Position numbers and translations under genes: made by a program. Below, in pieces: positions 1 through 8,424 of a stretch of 64,000 nucleotides of DNA. Position 1 is the first letter of the stretch; each line of letters begins with the position of its first letter. The notes beneath the pieces were generated by a model, which searched no databases, was not told the DNA's origin, and saw only the letters and a list, made by a program, of their open reading frames with translations. The stretch covers positions 2,108,001-2,172,000 of the forward strand of contig NZ_AP028065.1 in assembly GCF_030297135.1 (NCBI RefSeq), in the 5' to 3' direction. Source of the DNA: Pseudoalteromonas apostichopi (GTDB taxonomy: Bacteria > Pseudomonadota > Gammaproteobacteria > Enterobacterales > Alteromonadaceae).

Positions 1-156
1 TAGGTGATTAATGGTATGCATTTGTTCAATATCAGGTGCGAAGCACTCATAGCTCGCGCCTGCTTTGGCTATATGTAATAAAGTTAATACTGACTCATTG
101 ATCTCTGCGCCGTCGTAAACGCCGCAACCTGCTAAAATAACTGCCACTTTTTTCAT
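1..156 (-). CDS. elbB: ElbB-like DJ-1/PfpI-family protein, 5' part only
   Basis: The first 52 codons of a gene that runs off the left edge. The N-terminus contains LAGCGVYDGAEI followed by a CFAPD block, which matches the start of ElbB (enhancing lycopene biosynthesis protein 2, now regarded as a DJ-1/PfpI-superfamily glyoxalase). The ATG at 156 is preceded by AAGGAGAG, so the start is well supported. The gene is transcribed away from polA, and the two share a 511-bp divergent intergenic region. The rest of the protein, including most of the active-site region, is not in the window. Family assignment is confident; the physiological role in this organism is unknown. Confidence 0.8.
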   Translation of the reverse strand, partial: MKKVAVILAGCGVYDGAEINESVLTLLHIAKAGASYECFAPDIEQMHTINHL

Positions 157-667
157 TTTTGAACTCTCCTTAATGCGATTAGCTTTAGTTTAACAAGGAT
201 ACGAGTCAGCCGACAAAATAAAAAATTTTTGTAGCTCGATAACTCGCAAAGCGTTATGAATAGCTGTTTATGCCTTTTTATAAATTACTAACGAAAAAAA
301 AAGTATAAAGGATCGCTATGATCTTTGATCCATTATGCTAGAATACTCCCCCGGTTATGAAAAGGGATGTTAATTCGGTATCGAATAAGCAAAAGGTTAT
401 CGCTACTAAAACCGTTTTCCACATCGGACTAAAATAATAAAAAAAGAACGTCGTAATATCTTTTTTAAATCAAAACATGAACTTACTAAAATTTCCTAAA
501 TGTTTTTTCATTTTGGGAGAATTAACTCTGTCTGTTATCTACAAAGTTATCCACAACTTGCTCTTTAATAAACCTCTATTGGTTAATAATTCACAGTCGT
601 TTTCTTGATGGCCTTATGGCATGCTTACAAACAATTTAATGTTATTCAATTAGGATCCAATTTCACC
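157..667. other. polA upstream region, no gene seen
   Basis: No coding region is supported between elbB and polA. Visible features are three GATC sites (311, 320, 327), an extended -10-like element TGCTAGAAT at 336-344 followed by a C-rich discriminator (a plausible promoter giving a long polA leader), a short AT-rich inverted repeat near 450-475, and two DnaA boxes listed separately. The GATC cluster with DnaA boxes resembles replication-origin vocabulary, but the sites are too few for oriC. Promoter use is inferred only. Confidence 0.4.
535..555 (+). promoter_or_regulatory. Two DnaA boxes upstream of polA
   Basis: TTATCTACA at 535-543 and a perfect consensus TTATCCACA at 547-555 lie in the same orientation, one helical turn apart, about 110 bp before the polA start. 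DnaA has been reported to stimulate polA expression in Escherichia coli, so a DnaA-responsive polA promoter is a reasonable inference here. The sequence alone does not show binding or the direction of the effect. Confidence 0.6.
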
Positions 668-3403
668 ATGGCTCAGATCCCTGAAAATCCACTTATTCTT
701 GTTGATGGTTCTTCTTATTTATTCCGTGCATATCATTCGCCACCACACCTTACTAACTCAAAAGGTGAAGCGACAGGCGCAATCTATGGCGTAGTTAATA
801 TGCTTAAGAGTTTGATCAAGCAATATGATCCATCACACATGGTGGTGGTATTTGATGCCAAAGGTAAAACCTTCAGAAATGACATGTATAGCGAATATAA
901 AGCTAATCGCCCACCAATGCCGGATGACTTACGCACTCAGATCGCACCATTGCATAACATTATTAAAGCAATGGGTTTTCCGCTTATTAGTATTGAAGGT
1001 GTTGAGGCTGATGATGTCATTGGTACGTTTGCGCGTATTGCTTCAGAGCAGCAACGTCATGTACTGATCTCTACCGGCGATAAAGATATGGCGCAGCTTG
1101 TTAATGAGCATGTCACGCTTATTAATACGATGACTGATAGCATTTCAGATCCAGACACTGTGGTTGAGAAGTTTGGTGTTGGCCCTGAGCTGATCATTGA
1201 TTATCTTGCCTTAATGGGCGACAAAGTAGATAACATTCCAGGTGTTGATGGTTGTGGTCCAAAAACAGCGGTGAAATGGCTGCAAAAATATGGATCATTG
1301 CAAGGTGTAATTGATCATGCTGGTGAAATTAAAGGCAAAATTGGTGAAAAGCTTGCTGCAGCACTTGATCATCTGCCACTTAGCTATGAATTAGCAACAA
1401 TTAAGTGTGATGTTGACGTTGAGTCGGATCTAGAAAGCTTTAAGCTGCAAGAACCTAATCGTGACGAACTTATCGCACTCTATGGTGAGTGTGAGTTCCG
1501 CCGCTGGTTAGCTGAACTACTTGATAACCCTAAAGATGCTGACACTCATTTAGATGTACCAACAGAAGCTAACGAATTACCAAAAGTTGCTGATGCGCAT
1601 TATGAAACAATTTTAACTGAAGAACAGCTTGATACCTTAGTGACGCAGTTAAATGATGCCGAACTTTTTGCTTTTGATACTGAAACAACCAGCCTCGATT
1701 ATATGCAAGCGCAATTGGTCGGTATGAGCTTTGCGGTTAAAGCAGGAGAAGCAGCGTATTTACCGGTAGCACATGATTATCCAGATGCGCCAGATCAATT
1801 AAGTTTAGAAACTGTAATGGCAAAAATTGGCCCAATCTTAGCTGACGAAAACAAAGCGAAAGTTGGACAAAACTTAAAATACGATAAAAGTGTGTTAGCG
1901 AATGCTGGCTACGAGCTAAAAGGCATTAAGTATGACACTATGCTGGAGTCGTATGTATTTAATAGTGTAGGTAGCCGTCATGATATGGACTCACTGGCAC
2001 TTAAATACTTAGGCCACAAAAATATTAGCTTCGAAGATATCGCTGGCAAAGGTAAAAAGCAGTTAACATTTAACCAAATTGAGCTTGAAAAAGCGGCACC
2101 GTATGCCGCTGAAGATGCAGATATAACACTTCGTCTTCACCAAGTTTTATGGCCAAAAATTGATGCAGATAATCAGCTAAAGTCGGTATTTGAAGACATA
2201 GAATTACCTCTCGTTTCTGTGCTTTCTGATATTGAACGTACAGGTGTTGCAATTGATAGCAACATGCTGGCAGCTCATAGCCAACGTTTGGGTGAACGCT
2301 TATTAGAACTTGAGCAAGAAGCCTATGATATTGCAGGTGAAAAATTTAACTTAGGCTCGCCTAAGCAGCTACAAGCGATTTTGTTTGAAAAGTTAGAGCT
2401 TCCTGTTATCAAGAAAACACCAAAGGGTGCACCTTCAACTGCAGAAGAAGTGCTGCAAGAATTAGCTCATGATTACCCATTACCTAAGGTGATTATTGAG
2501 CATCGTGGTTTGTCAAAACTGAAATCAACGTACACAGATAAACTACCGCTAATGGTTAATGAGCGCACTAAGCGAGTGCATACTTCGTATCATCAAGCAG
2601 TAACAGCAACAGGGCGTTTAAGCTCAACTGATCCTAACTTACAGAATATTCCAATTCGTTCAGAAGAGGGACGTCGTATTCGTGAAGCCTTTATTGCTGC
2701 TCCTAGCCATAAAATTGTGGCGGCCGACTACAGCCAAATTGAATTACGTATCATGGCGCATTTATCACAAGATAAAGGCCTACTCACTGCATTTGCAAAT
2801 GGCTTAGATGTTCATAGTGCAACAGCAGCAGAAGTTTTCGGGGTAAGTCTTGAAGAGGTTACCAGCGATATGCGCCGTAAAGCAAAAGCGGTTAACTTTG
2901 GCTTAATTTATGGCATGTCGGCATTTGGTTTATCACGTCAATTAGATGTGCCACGCCATGAAGCACAACATTATATTGATAAATATTTTGAGCGTTTCCC
3001 AGGCGTACTTGAGTACATGGAAACAACTCGTGAAAAAGCAGCAGAGAAAGGCTATGTAGAGACGATTTTTGGTCGTCGCTTACATTTACCAGAAATCAAT
3101 GCACGTAACGGTGCTCGTCGTAAAGCTGCAGAACGTGCTGCTATCAATGCACCCATGCAAGGTACGGCCGCAGATATTATCAAAAAAGCGATGCTTAAAG
3201 TTCATCAATGGGTGAATGCACAAGCTGAAGGTTCAGTGAAGCTTCTAATGCAAGTGCACGATGAATTAGTTTTTGAAATTAAAGAAGAGTGTGTTGATGA
3301 GTATAAAGCTGAAATATGTAAGTTAATGTCTGAAGCTGCTACTCTCGATGTGCCATTGATTGTTGAAGCCGACAGTGGTGACAACTGGCAGCAAGCTCAC
3401 TAA
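668..3403 (+). CDS. polA: DNA polymerase I
   Basis: Repair and Okazaki-fragment-processing polymerase, 911 residues, close to the 928 of E. coli. Three domains are visible. An N-terminal 5' nuclease carries the GDKDMAQL and GDKVDNIPG blocks. A 3'-5' exonuclease has DTET intact near residue 336 and AAEDAD further on, so proofreading looks functional. The polymerase domain has motif A DYSQIELRI (about residue 687), motif B around NFGLIYGMSAFG, and motif C QVHDELVFE (about 862). The ATG at 668 (MAQIPENPLI) aligns with known PolA starts; upstream in-frame TTG/ATG codons at 605/608 would add 21 residues absent from the family. The gene is preceded by DnaA boxes and followed by a repeat-rich spacer. 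Confidence 0.97.
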   Translation: MAQIPENPLILVDGSSYLFRAYHSPPHLTNSKGEATGAIYGVVNMLKSLIKQYDPSHMVVVFDAKGKTFRNDMYSEYKANRPPMPDDLRTQIAPLHNIIKAMGFPLISIEGVEADDVIGTFARIASEQQRHVLISTGDKDMAQLVNEHVTLINTMTDSISDPDTVVEKFGVGPELIIDYLALMGDKVDNIPGVDGCGPKTAVKWLQKYGSLQGVIDHAGEIKGKIGEKLAAALDHLPLSYELATIKCDVDVESDLESFKLQEPNRDELIALYGECEFRRWLAELLDNPKDADTHLDVPTEANELPKVADAHYETILTEEQLDTLVTQLNDAELFAFDTETTSLDYMQAQLVGMSFAVKAGEAAYLPVAHDYPDAPDQLSLETVMAKIGPILADENKAKVGQNLKYDKSVLANAGYELKGIKYDTMLESYVFNSVGSRHDMDSLALKYLGHKNISFEDIAGKGKKQLTFNQIELEKAAPYAAEDADITLRLHQVLWPKIDADNQLKSVFEDIELPLVSVLSDIERTGVAIDSNMLAAHSQRLGERLLELEQEAYDIAGEKFNLGSPKQLQAILFEKLELPVIKKTPKGAPSTAEEVLQELAHDYPLPKVIIEHRGLSKLKSTYTDKLPLMVNERTKRVHTSYHQAVTATGRLSSTDPNLQNIPIRSEEGRRIREAFIAAPSHKIVAADYSQIELRIMAHLSQDKGLLTAFANGLDVHSATAAEVFGVSLEEVTSDMRRKAKAVNFGLIYGMSAFGLSRQLDVPRHEAQHYIDKYFERFPGVLEYMETTREKAAEKGYVETIFGRRLHLPEINARNGARRKAAERAAINAPMQGTAADIIKKAMLKVHQWVNAQAEGSVKLLMQVHDELVFEIKEECVDEYKAEICKLMSEAATLDVPLIVEADSGDNWQQAH

Positions 3404-3417
3404 TAGTCGCAATAAAT

Positions 3418-3590
3418 GAGAGCTGTCAGCTATCAGCCGTCAGCTTTCAGACTAAAAGTTAGCGATTTGCTTGACCGTTATACCGTATTTATCTCGAATC
3501 TAGCTTCCAATTTAAGGGTCGCGGCATAAAGCCGCTGCTACAAGTAGGCGTGAAACTTGTTTCGCGCGTCTGAAGGCTGAAAGCTGATCG
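3418..3590. repeat. REP-like intergenic repeat cluster after polA
   Basis: The spacer after polA contains three tandem variants of AGCTNTCAG (3421-3451), a GCGGC...GCCGC hairpin (3521-3535) and an imperfect palindrome, CGTGAAAC...GTTTCGCG (3549-3566). The last unit recurs in this window at 30236-30257 and 30470-30491, which marks it as a dispersed family. The AGCTGTCAG unit also recurs at 30115. Such short palindromic repeats are often REP-like and moved by RAYT transposases, but no RAYT gene is in the window. Confidence 0.6.
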
Positions 3591-3655
3591 CTTCTGTATA
3601 TAGAGCATCGCTTCGTGCGACCCGATTTAGCCAAAAATAAATCATTACTCTTTAA

Positions 3656-4576
3656 CTATAACCCCAACTCCTGCAGTCTCTTTACGTGTTGGCGATAAAG
3701 CTCAATAGGGTCAACTTCACGAAAATTGTGTAAACCAATAAACTGATTAATCTCATCTAAGTGGTTCATTTCATAATTATCTTTAATTACATAGCCTAAA
3801 TGACTACTACAGCGTGATATAAGGCCATCATCTTTTCCTAAAATGAGTAATGAGCCAAGTAGCATGGGCAAATCAGTTAGATCCAGTATATTAGTGAGTG
3901 CTGCTGTACCACTCCACGAAAAATAGTACACACCATTTTCGGCAACTATCTGACCTTGCTCGCATTTATTTACCGGTAAGCCTTCAGGGTATTTTTGATT
4001 AAATGTGTTCGCACCCTGAGTACTTAAGCTATTTAATGCACCAAGTGTGTTTTGTGGTAATTCACTGTTACCTGATAGTAGTGAAATAACACCACCAAGC
4101 GCATCAAATATTAACTGGGCTGCATGTTGTGCTTGAGAGTTTGCTGGCAGTTTTTGATTAATAAGATCAATAATTTCACTACCATAATTTGCCCCTCCGA
4201 TACTGGTTACGGAGGCAATAAGATCAGGTCTAGTTGATGCAACGTAGCGCACAGTTTGCGCTCCTTGACTGTGGCCAATCAAGTTTACTTTTTTGGCACC
4301 TGTCAATGCTAAAATTGTTTCGACTTGAGTGAGTAATTGTTCGCCTCGTATCTCAGAGCTATTTATAGCAGAGACCGCTGGTGTGAACACCAAGGTACCA
4401 TCTTGGTTGAGACTGGTTGCAACATTATAAAAATAATCGAGGCCGAGTAAATTATCAAAACCCATTAGCCCGTGAACTAAAACAACAGGATATTGTGTCG
4501 TTGTTTTTTTTGCATGACAGCAAGGATTCATGAAAAAAAGTAAGGTAACAAATAAAAATAAGGGGATTTTCTTCAT
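3656..4576 (-). CDS. Secreted triacylglycerol lipase (LipA-like)
   Basis: A 306-residue alpha/beta hydrolase with an N-terminal signal peptide (basic MKK, hydrophobic core, ending near HAKK). It closely resembles Pseudomonas family I lipases: oxyanion block VVLVHGLMG (31-39), nucleophile elbow GHSQG with Ser103, a KDDGLISRCSSHLG block carrying the probable catalytic Asp250, and MNHLDEIN carrying His272. Cys205 and Cys256 sit where the structural disulfide of P. aeruginosa LipA lies. Family I lipases usually need a membrane foldase (LipB/Lif) encoded just downstream; no such gene follows here, so it must lie elsewhere or be dispensable. It is transcribed toward polA. Substrate range is not predictable. 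Confidence 0.85.
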   Translation of the reverse strand: MKKIPLFLFVTLLFFMNPCCHAKKTTTQYPVVLVHGLMGFDNLLGLDYFYNVATSLNQDGTLVFTPAVSAINSSEIRGEQLLTQVETILALTGAKKVNLIGHSQGAQTVRYVASTRPDLIASVTSIGGANYGSEIIDLINQKLPANSQAQHAAQLIFDALGGVISLLSGNSELPQNTLGALNSLSTQGANTFNQKYPEGLPVNKCEQGQIVAENGVYYFSWSGTAALTNILDLTDLPMLLGSLLILGKDDGLISRCSSHLGYVIKDNYEMNHLDEINQFIGLHNFREVDPIELYRQHVKRLQELGL

Positions 4577-4754
4577 ACCTTTTACTCTTCTACTGCAATT
4601 TTTATCACTAACAAGCCTTAAAAAAGTCTGATTTTAGCGTGCTTTAAATTCACTTTACCCTAAATTACGGCTCGCTGTAATGTTAATTTAAGGTAAACAA
4701 GAAAAGATGGTTTTAGTGTTTCGTTATATCTTTATCAATTTGTGTTGTTTCTGC

Positions 4755-4915
4755 GGTTGTGCAATTTATTTTTAATCTGGTATTTGCTAAAGTCCGCGCC
4801 GTCCTCATCCTGTAGGACATCCTGTTGATGATGCATCTGAAAGGATGCAACGTATTGATAGCTTCTCCCCAGTTTGCTATAACGACTCACTCCTTGTTGA
4901 GTGAGTCGCTTTTTC
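4755..4915 (+). ncRNA. Candidate small RNA ending in a strong terminator
   Basis: A 10-bp perfect stem with a T-rich tail (4883-4915) lies about 85 bp before yceI with no coding region in front of it. Upstream are small hairpins: TCCTGTAGGA near 4808, and GCATC...GATGC near 4843 with a TGAAAG loop. Two AGGA motifs are present. A weak promoter candidate (TTGTGC near 4756) exists. In Vibrio and enterics, Spot 42 lies downstream of polA, but this sequence does not resemble Spot 42. It could instead be a leader or attenuator of yceI. Low confidence; the boundaries are guesses. Confidence 0.3.
4883..4915 (+). terminator. Rho-independent terminator before yceI
   Basis: CGACTCACTC and GAGTGAGTCG form a perfect 10-bp stem around a 6-nt loop, followed by CTTTTTCTTT on the plus strand. 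The nearest upstream gene on that strand is polA, more than 1.4 kb away, so it probably ends a local small RNA or attenuates transcription into yceI. Confidence 0.75.
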
Positions 4916-5000
4916 TTTCTCTTATCATACAATTCATTGCACAAATCAACGCAAGTGATACCATCAAAGTGATTCTTATTTACTTTCGAAGGAATGCGTT

Positions 5001-5588
5001 ATGTTTAAATCTATGGCAATTGCTGCCTTTTCATTATCGAGTATTTTAGTTGCCCCTTTAGCCAGCGCAAACTGGCAAGTTAATAATGAGCAAAGCAACG
5101 TGAGCTTTGTGTCTATCAAAAAGAACTCAGTTGCAGAAGCGCATCATTTCAAAAAAGTATCTGGAACACTAGATGAGCAAGGTCAATTTAAGTTGATGAT
5201 CGACCTGGCATCGGTTGAAACACTGATCCCTATCCGCAATGAGCGCATGACTAAGCTGTTATTTGAAACGGCTAAATTTCCTAATGCTGTGTTAACTGCT
5301 GATTTAAGCAAAACATTGTTAAAACTTGAGCCTGGCCAACATGTACTTAAAGGTTTAAAGGCTGAGTTAGACTTTCATGGTAATAAAAAAGACCTAACAA
5401 TTGATGTGCTTGCTAATATGTCACCGAAAGGCGATGTAACCGTATCATCTTTTACACCCGTTATTATTAATGCGAGTGATTTCAAAGTAACAGAAGGTAT
5501 TAGCGAACTGCAAAAGCTTGCAGGTCTACCATCTATTGCAACAGCTATACCTGTGACATTCTCTTTGACGCTTGATAAAGATAAATAA
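5001..5588 (+). CDS. YceI-family periplasmic lipocalin-like protein
   Basis: 195 residues with a clear signal peptide (MFKSMAIAAFSL..., cleavage after ASA near residue 23) and the YceI fold signature. After the N-terminal NWQVNNEQSNVSF strand come FKKVSGTL, NERM and FPNAVLTA, as in polyisoprenoid-binding YceI proteins. The mature protein should be a periplasmic beta-barrel that binds an isoprenoid or amphiphile; the ligand is unknown. AAGGA lies 8 nt before the ATG. Its stop codon overlaps the start of the DUF1285 gene (TAATG), so the two are likely co-translated. A terminator-ended small transcript lies just upstream. Confidence 0.85.
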   Translation: MFKSMAIAAFSLSSILVAPLASANWQVNNEQSNVSFVSIKKNSVAEAHHFKKVSGTLDEQGQFKLMIDLASVETLIPIRNERMTKLLFETAKFPNAVLTADLSKTLLKLEPGQHVLKGLKAELDFHGNKKDLTIDVLANMSPKGDVTVSSFTPVIINASDFKVTEGISELQKLAGLPSIATAIPVTFSLTLDKDK

Positions 5589-6106
5589 TGCAATCACTTG
5601 CCGAATTAGAAGCCGCTCTTCAGGCTCCCGATAAACCCTTTGATCAATGGCAGCCACAAAATTGTGGGCAATTGCCAATGACGATTGATGCGCAAGGGCG
5701 GTGGTTTTATGCCGGCAGTGAAATAAAACGCGAGGCAATGGTTAAGCTCTTTGCCTCAGTTCTTTGCAAAGAAGTTGATACTTATTTTTTAAAAACGCCG
5801 GTCGAGAAAATGGCCATTACAGTCGATGATGTGCCTTTTGTTATTATTGATTGGCGTTTTGAAGACACAGAGCAAGGTCCTGCGCTTTGTTGTGTCGATA
5901 ATTTGCAGCGTGCATGGCTCATATCAGCAAAGCAACCATTGGTATTACGTGAATTTGAAGGTGTCAGTGTGCCTTATCTTCAATTAGCACATGGCTTGGC
6001 TGCGCGGGTATCGAGAAATGTTTATTATCAGTGGGCCGAAATAGCCTGCTCAGACGAGCAGGGCTATTACTTAGAATCATTAGCCAAGCGTTATTACTTG
6101 GCCTAA
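5588..6106 (+). CDS. DUF1285-family protein
   Basis: 172 residues, no signal peptide or membrane segment. The block WFYAGSEIKREAMVKLFASV followed by YFLKTPVEKMAITVDDVPFV is the hallmark of DUF1285, a small cytosolic family of unknown function common in proteobacteria. It starts at the ATG overlapping the yceI stop (TAATG), implying translational coupling. It converges on engB with only 4 bp between the stops. No catalytic residues can be assigned. Confidence 0.8.
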   Translation: MQSLAELEAALQAPDKPFDQWQPQNCGQLPMTIDAQGRWFYAGSEIKREAMVKLFASVLCKEVDTYFLKTPVEKMAITVDDVPFVIIDWRFEDTEQGPALCCVDNLQRAWLISAKQPLVLREFEGVSVPYLQLAHGLAARVSRNVYYQWAEIACSDEQGYYLESLAKRYYLA

Positions 6107-6110
6107 GCGA

Positions 6111-6758
6111 TTAAGCTTCTGGTTGTTCGTCAGACTCAGGAGCTTCAACTTCAATGGGTCCTAAAAACCACTCATCTAGCTTTTTAGCAACTTCAGGTAA
6201 GCCTGTGCCTTTTAATGAAGAGAAGGCATGAACTGTAATATCACCATCTAAGCTACTTAACTCACGGCGAACTTGTAAAACTTGCGCTTTACGTGCGCCT
6301 TGTTTGAGTTTGTCGGCTTTAGTTAATAGTGCCAGCACTGGAATTTCACTACCAACGGCCCAGTCGATTAAGTCACGGTCTAAATCTTTTAACGGATGGC
6401 GAATATCCATTAAAACAACGATACCTTTTAAGCTTTGACGCTTTTGTAAGTATTCACCTAGCGACTTTTGCCATTTTTTCTTCATTTCGATAGGTACTTT
6501 AGCGAAACCGTAACCCGGTAAGTCGATAAGGCGTTTATCGGCATCAAGTTCAAAGGTATTGATCAGCTGAGTACGACCTGGTGTTTTAGAAGTTCGAGCT
6601 AACTTTTGATCAGTCAAAGTGTTTAGAGCACTTGATTTACCAGCATTAGAGCGACCAGCAAACGCGACTTCAATCCCCGTATCAGCAGGTAAGCGTGAGA
6701 TATCAGGTGCGCTGGTAACAAAGGACGCAGTGTTGTATTTGATACGAGATTTGAGCAC
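6111..6758 (-). CDS. engB: Ribosome biogenesis GTPase EngB (YihA/YsxC)
   Basis: Essential GTPase of large-subunit assembly, 215 residues. G1 is GRSNAGKSS (residues 35-43), G3 is DLPGYG, and G4 is TKAD (LLTKADKLKQG), so it is complete. An acidic C-terminal tail (EVEAPESDEQPEA) extends beyond the GTPase core. The start is GTG at 6758, preceded by GGAG at a 5-nt spacing. In enterics yihA lies beside csrC and yihI; here a cytochrome c4 gene intervenes and then a Csr-like RNA and yihI follow, so the neighbourhood is largely conserved. Confidence 0.95.
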   Translation of the reverse strand: MLKSRIKYNTASFVTSAPDISRLPADTGIEVAFAGRSNAGKSSALNTLTDQKLARTSKTPGRTQLINTFELDADKRLIDLPGYGFAKVPIEMKKKWQKSLGEYLQKRQSLKGIVVLMDIRHPLKDLDRDLIDWAVGSEIPVLALLTKADKLKQGARKAQVLQVRRELSSLDGDITVHAFSSLKGTGLPEVAKKLDEWFLGPIEVEAPESDEQPEA

Positions 6759-7041
6759 AGGCTCTCCTAGTCTTTTATAAAAAATAACAAGCAGTGGCTA
6801 ATTTCCACTTAAGGCACGTATTTTATACTATTAAAGCAGCATTCAAAAGCGTATTTAAGCGTGCTAAATTGGCTTTAAATTAGGAAAATTACTAAGTAGA
6901 AACTTAATCTAAGTCAAATCCCTATAAATTATGAGCTTAATGTGGGCAGAAAACGTGCCAGAGAATTTATTATCGTGTAGAATATAGAAATCACAACATC
7001 CATATTGTAGATGATACAGGGTCGGAAACAGAGAATTCACC

Positions 7042-7674
7042 ATGAAAAAAATAGCACTATCTTTAACTATATTGCTTGGTACGTTGTCAGCAAGCAACGC
7101 AACAGCATTTGATGGCGATGTAAACGCAGGTAAAGAGAAATCGGCAACGTGTGCGGCTTGTCACGGCCCAGACGGTAATGCACCGGTTAATATCTACCCT
7201 AAAATTGCAGGCCAACACGCAGATTATATCTATAAACAATTACAAGAGTTTAAATTAGGTATGACATCTGGAGGCAAAGAAGGTCGTATGGATCCAGTAA
7301 TGAGTGGTATGGCTATGCCGCTTAGCGATCAAGACATGAAAGACCTAGCTGCTTACTTCTCTTCTTTAAATATGTCTGAAGGTACAACACCTAAAGATGT
7401 AGTGGAAGTGGGTCAACAGCTTTATAAAGCCGGTGATGCTGAGCGCGGTATTCCAGCATGTGCTGCGTGTCACGGTCCACGTGGCAACGGTACATCACTA
7501 GCAAAATTTCCGAAAGTTTCGTTCCAACATCCAGAATACATCAAGTCACAACTTGAAAAGTTCCGTGATGGTACGCGTAATAACGACTTAAACGGTATGA
7601 TGCAAGATATCGCTAAAAAGCTAACAGATAAAGACATCGAAGTACTTTCAAAATACTTAGGTGGCTTACACTAA
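7042..7674 (+). CDS. Di-heme cytochrome c4
   Basis: 210-residue periplasmic electron carrier with a Sec signal peptide (MKKIALSLTILLGTL..., cleavage after NATA) and two CAACH heme-binding motifs, one in each of two homologous cytochrome c domains. Each domain has a distal methionine candidate (SGMAMPL and NGMMQDIA). Cytochrome c4 feeds electrons to terminal oxidases, typically cbb3. The paired MxxxAxxLxDxDxxxLxxYxxxL helices are typical. It has its own upstream region of 283 bp divergent from engB and is closed by a strong terminator, so it is probably monocistronic. Confidence 0.92.
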   Translation: MKKIALSLTILLGTLSASNATAFDGDVNAGKEKSATCAACHGPDGNAPVNIYPKIAGQHADYIYKQLQEFKLGMTSGGKEGRMDPVMSGMAMPLSDQDMKDLAAYFSSLNMSEGTTPKDVVEVGQQLYKAGDAERGIPACAACHGPRGNGTSLAKFPKVSFQHPEYIKSQLEKFRDGTRNNDLNGMMQDIAKKLTDKDIEVLSKYLGGLH

Positions 7675-7722
7675 AGTCTGATTGCGGATAGAAATACTCC
7701 GTATTAATATGTGATTAGTGTG

Positions 7723-7748
7723 AAAAAAGCAGCGCAAGCTGCTTTTTT
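7723..7748 (+). terminator. Terminator of the cytochrome c4 gene
   Basis: AAAAAAGCAGC and GCTGCTTTTTT pair around a GCAA tetraloop, followed by further T residues, 48 bp after the stop codon. Confidence 0.9.
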
Positions 7749-7944
7749 TGTATTTAACACATGTCGAAATCTCCTACTCTCGTGTGAGACATTGTCCATA
7801 GTGAGCTGTAAGCTAAATCCTATTTTTATTTCTATTTTTAGCATAACTCTTTGTTATTAAATGGATTGCACTTGTTGCAATATCTTATCTGTAAGAAAAA
7901 TTATATAAATTAGTTGTAACAAAATTATTAATGAGTAAATTAAC

Positions 7945-8264
7945 CACTGTCGCTGAGACATCAAAACAACATGGACAATGTAATAAGGAAAGTGATTGCG
8001 GCAAGTCTTTAGGGGTTGACACTGGTTAGGTGTCCTAAAGGAAATAACAAAAAAGCGTCAGGATTGACCGAGAATAATAAAAGCTCATGGAAGTTTAATA
8101 ATAAAAACAAAATGGAATGCTACACGGAAGGTTAAAAAAATAACAAAATGGATAAACAATAATAATAAAAATAATAAAGACTAAAAAGTCGAAGGGAGAA
8201 GTGTCCAGATAATTGGCGCTCAGATTAGTAGGCGGTAGAGATGTTTTCTCTACCGCCTTTTTAT
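7945..8264 (+). ncRNA. CsrB/CsrC-like CsrA-sequestering RNA
   Basis: About 320 nt, non-coding, with nine GGA motifs (near 7973, 7987, 8040, 8060, 8089, 8113, 8126, 8150 and 8195) spaced along an A-rich backbone. Several lie in hairpin loops: ACAT-GGACA-ATGT and GTCA-GGAT-TGAC have GGA exactly in the loop, and CTTTAGG/CCTAAAG closes a larger stem. It ends in an 11-bp GC-rich terminator. It lies next to yihI, the csrC position in E. coli (yihA-csrC-yihI). Together this fits a CsrA-titrating RNA. The 5' end is inferred from TTGTAA-16-TAAATT at 7914-7941. TGTAAG half-sites at 7807 and 7890 could be UvrY/GacA sites, but this is weak. Confidence 0.8.
8231..8262 (+). terminator. Terminator of the Csr-like RNA
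   Basis: GGCGGTAGAGA and TCTCTACCGCC form an 11-bp perfect stem with a 5-nt loop, followed by TTTTTATTT on the plus strand. Confidence 0.92.
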
Positions 8265-8424
8265 TTGTCCTGTTACAATAGCCACCGTTTGTACTAAAAG
8301 TATAAAAAGTGCGCAGTTCGTCAAGTTGACCAACCACATCCGCACATCGAATTCTTCTGGTTATGCCAGCATTACAATGCCACAAAGGCGTTGTGCACAA
8401 CCTCTTAAGTGAGATGATCAAGAT

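Larger units (their letters stand above)
4577..5000. other. Gene-free spacer between lipase and yceI
   Basis: No convincing protein gene. The left half is the divergent lipase upstream region. The right half ends in a strong terminator pointing toward yceI, which suggests a short independent transcript (listed separately). A small open frame on the minus strand across 4735-4944 overlaps the terminator stem and lacks family resemblance. Confidence 0.5.

Noticed and set aside
300..560. Possible chromosomal origin (GATC sites, AT-rich DNA, DnaA boxes)
   Set aside because: Only two DnaA boxes and no 13-mer unwinding repeats; dnaA, mnmG and mioC are not nearby. It is better read as polA regulation.
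4735..4944. 69-codon minus-strand open frame
   Set aside because: It crosses a perfect terminator stem and resembles no protein.
8095..8421. 108-codon open frame on the minus strand
   Set aside because: It lies antisense to the GGA-rich RNA and its terminator; composition is not protein-like.
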